Source of the DNA: an uncultured Phycisphaerae bacterium
Lineage (GTDB): Bacteria; Planctomycetota; Phycisphaerae; Sedimentisphaerales; Anaerohalosphaeraceae
Direction of reading: 5' to 3'
Length of the DNA stretch: 6,308 bases
Assembly: GCA_937920485.1 (NCBI GenBank)
Contig: CALETL010000047.1
Location: 1-6,308, forward strand
Made by a program: the position numbers and the translations under genes. Each line of letters begins with the position of its first letter. The first letter of the stretch is position 1. The notes under the pieces were generated by a model. That model saw only the letters and a list, made by a program, of their open reading frames with translations. It searched no databases and was not told the origin of the DNA. Shown piece after piece: positions 5,831 through 6,308 of this stretch.

Positions 5831-6308
5831 TTGATTAACTCAAAAGAAACAACAAGATATGTGTTGATCATATCCGTTTTGATGCTTTTCTTTTCAGGGT
5901 GTAGGAACCTGGAAAAGTATAAAGAAAGTGCTGATAAAGAAGTGTACACAATTCTGGATCAGAAGTGGAAGGATGATTTTGGATACAAAGCCAATTATAA
6001 AGTTACGGAAGGGGAACCTAATGCACTGAAAGCATCCGAAATGGTCCCCTCATCAGAAATACTCAGTCTGGCTGAAGCCGTTGGGATCGCGACTCAATTT
6101 AACCGTAATTATCAATCGCAAAAAGAAAGTCTCTTTCGTTCGGCCTTAGCGCTTACGGAAACGCGTGACCAGTATGCCTTCCAATTGCTGGGTACCGTAG
6201 ACGCTTCCTACACGTACGATAATTTCGATGAAGCGTATGATAATGCAGAAGAAAAATCTGAAGCCGAAATGACCACCAGCGCCAGTCTCAGCCGGCAGTT
6301 TCTGTTGG
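5831..6308 (+). CDS. TolC-family outer-membrane efflux lipoprotein, N-terminal part
   Basis: The gene runs off the window; 159 complete codons are present. Residues 1-24 form a lipoprotein signal: a basic start (MINSKETTRY), a hydrophobic core (VLIISVLMLFF) and the lipobox FSGC with Cys24 as the lipidation site. Residues 25-75 are a polar, charged linker. From about residue 75 the sequence SEILSLAEAVGIATQFNRNYQSQKESL is the characteristic first helix of the TolC/OMF repeat (leucine-x-x-AEAV-x-x-A followed by N-x-x-YQ). After a helical segment, residues 119-159 (LLGTVDASYTYD and SASLSRQFLL) look like the first outer-membrane beta-strand pair, joined by an acidic loop rich in D and E. OMF proteins form the trimeric outer-membrane channel of type I secretion or RND/ABC efflux systems. 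The partner genes would be downstream, outside the window. The TTG start is inferred from the in-frame stop at 5816 and GAGG at 5822. An internal GTG at 5861 would leave a short signal with no basic n-region. Confidence 0.85.
   Translation, partial: MINSKETTRYVLIISVLMLFFSGCRNLEKYKESADKEVYTILDQKWKDDFGYKANYKVTEGEPNALKASEMVPSSEILSLAEAVGIATQFNRNYQSQKESLFRSALALTETRDQYAFQLLGTVDASYTYDNFDEAYDNAEEKSEAEMTTSASLSRQFLL

Overview
The window looks like ordinary chromosome of a Gram-negative environmental bacterium, most likely in the Planctomycetota (PVC group). This is inferred from gene content only: a secreted subtilase with a dockerin-like calcium loop at its C-terminus, a TolC-family outer-membrane lipoprotein, moderate GC by eye, and weak Shine-Dalgarno use mixed with TTG starts. 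No RNA gene, transposon, CRISPR array, phage gene or attachment site was seen.

Layout. Positions 1-161 hold the last 52 codons of a short-chain dehydrogenase/reductase on the + strand. Three imperfect 10-bp tandem units follow directly, then a convergent gene on the - strand (198 to about 1952) for an exported S8-type protease. A divergent intergenic region (about 1953-2180) carries an extended -10 promoter candidate facing each way. From 2181 to 5449 four + strand genes are packed with almost no gaps: pyrR, pyrB, pyrC and a YacP-like NYN-domain RNase. A spacer of about 380 bp without a convincing gene or terminator follows. The window ends inside a TolC-family outer-membrane efflux lipoprotein (5831 to the edge).

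How the genes work together. PyrB (aspartate carbamoyltransferase) and PyrC (class I dihydroorotase) catalyse steps 2 and 3 of de novo UMP synthesis. PyrR is a uracil phosphoribosyltransferase homologue that in Bacillus attenuates pyr transcription by binding mRNA. Here most residues I recall as the RNA-binding surface of Bacillus PyrR are replaced, and the leader shows no PyrR-binding loop or attenuator, so it may act only as an enzyme or regulate in another way. The NYN RNase sits 3 nt behind pyrC, so it is probably co-transcribed. The protease and TolC-like protein are separate envelope functions.

Most notable points: the subtilase keeps the His, Asn and Ser positions of the active site but has Cys where the catalytic Asp is expected; the pyr cluster ends with a putative RNA nuclease; and both exported proteins appear to start at TTG codons preceded by purine-rich ribosome sites at 5-nt spacing. 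No clearly new multi-gene system was found.
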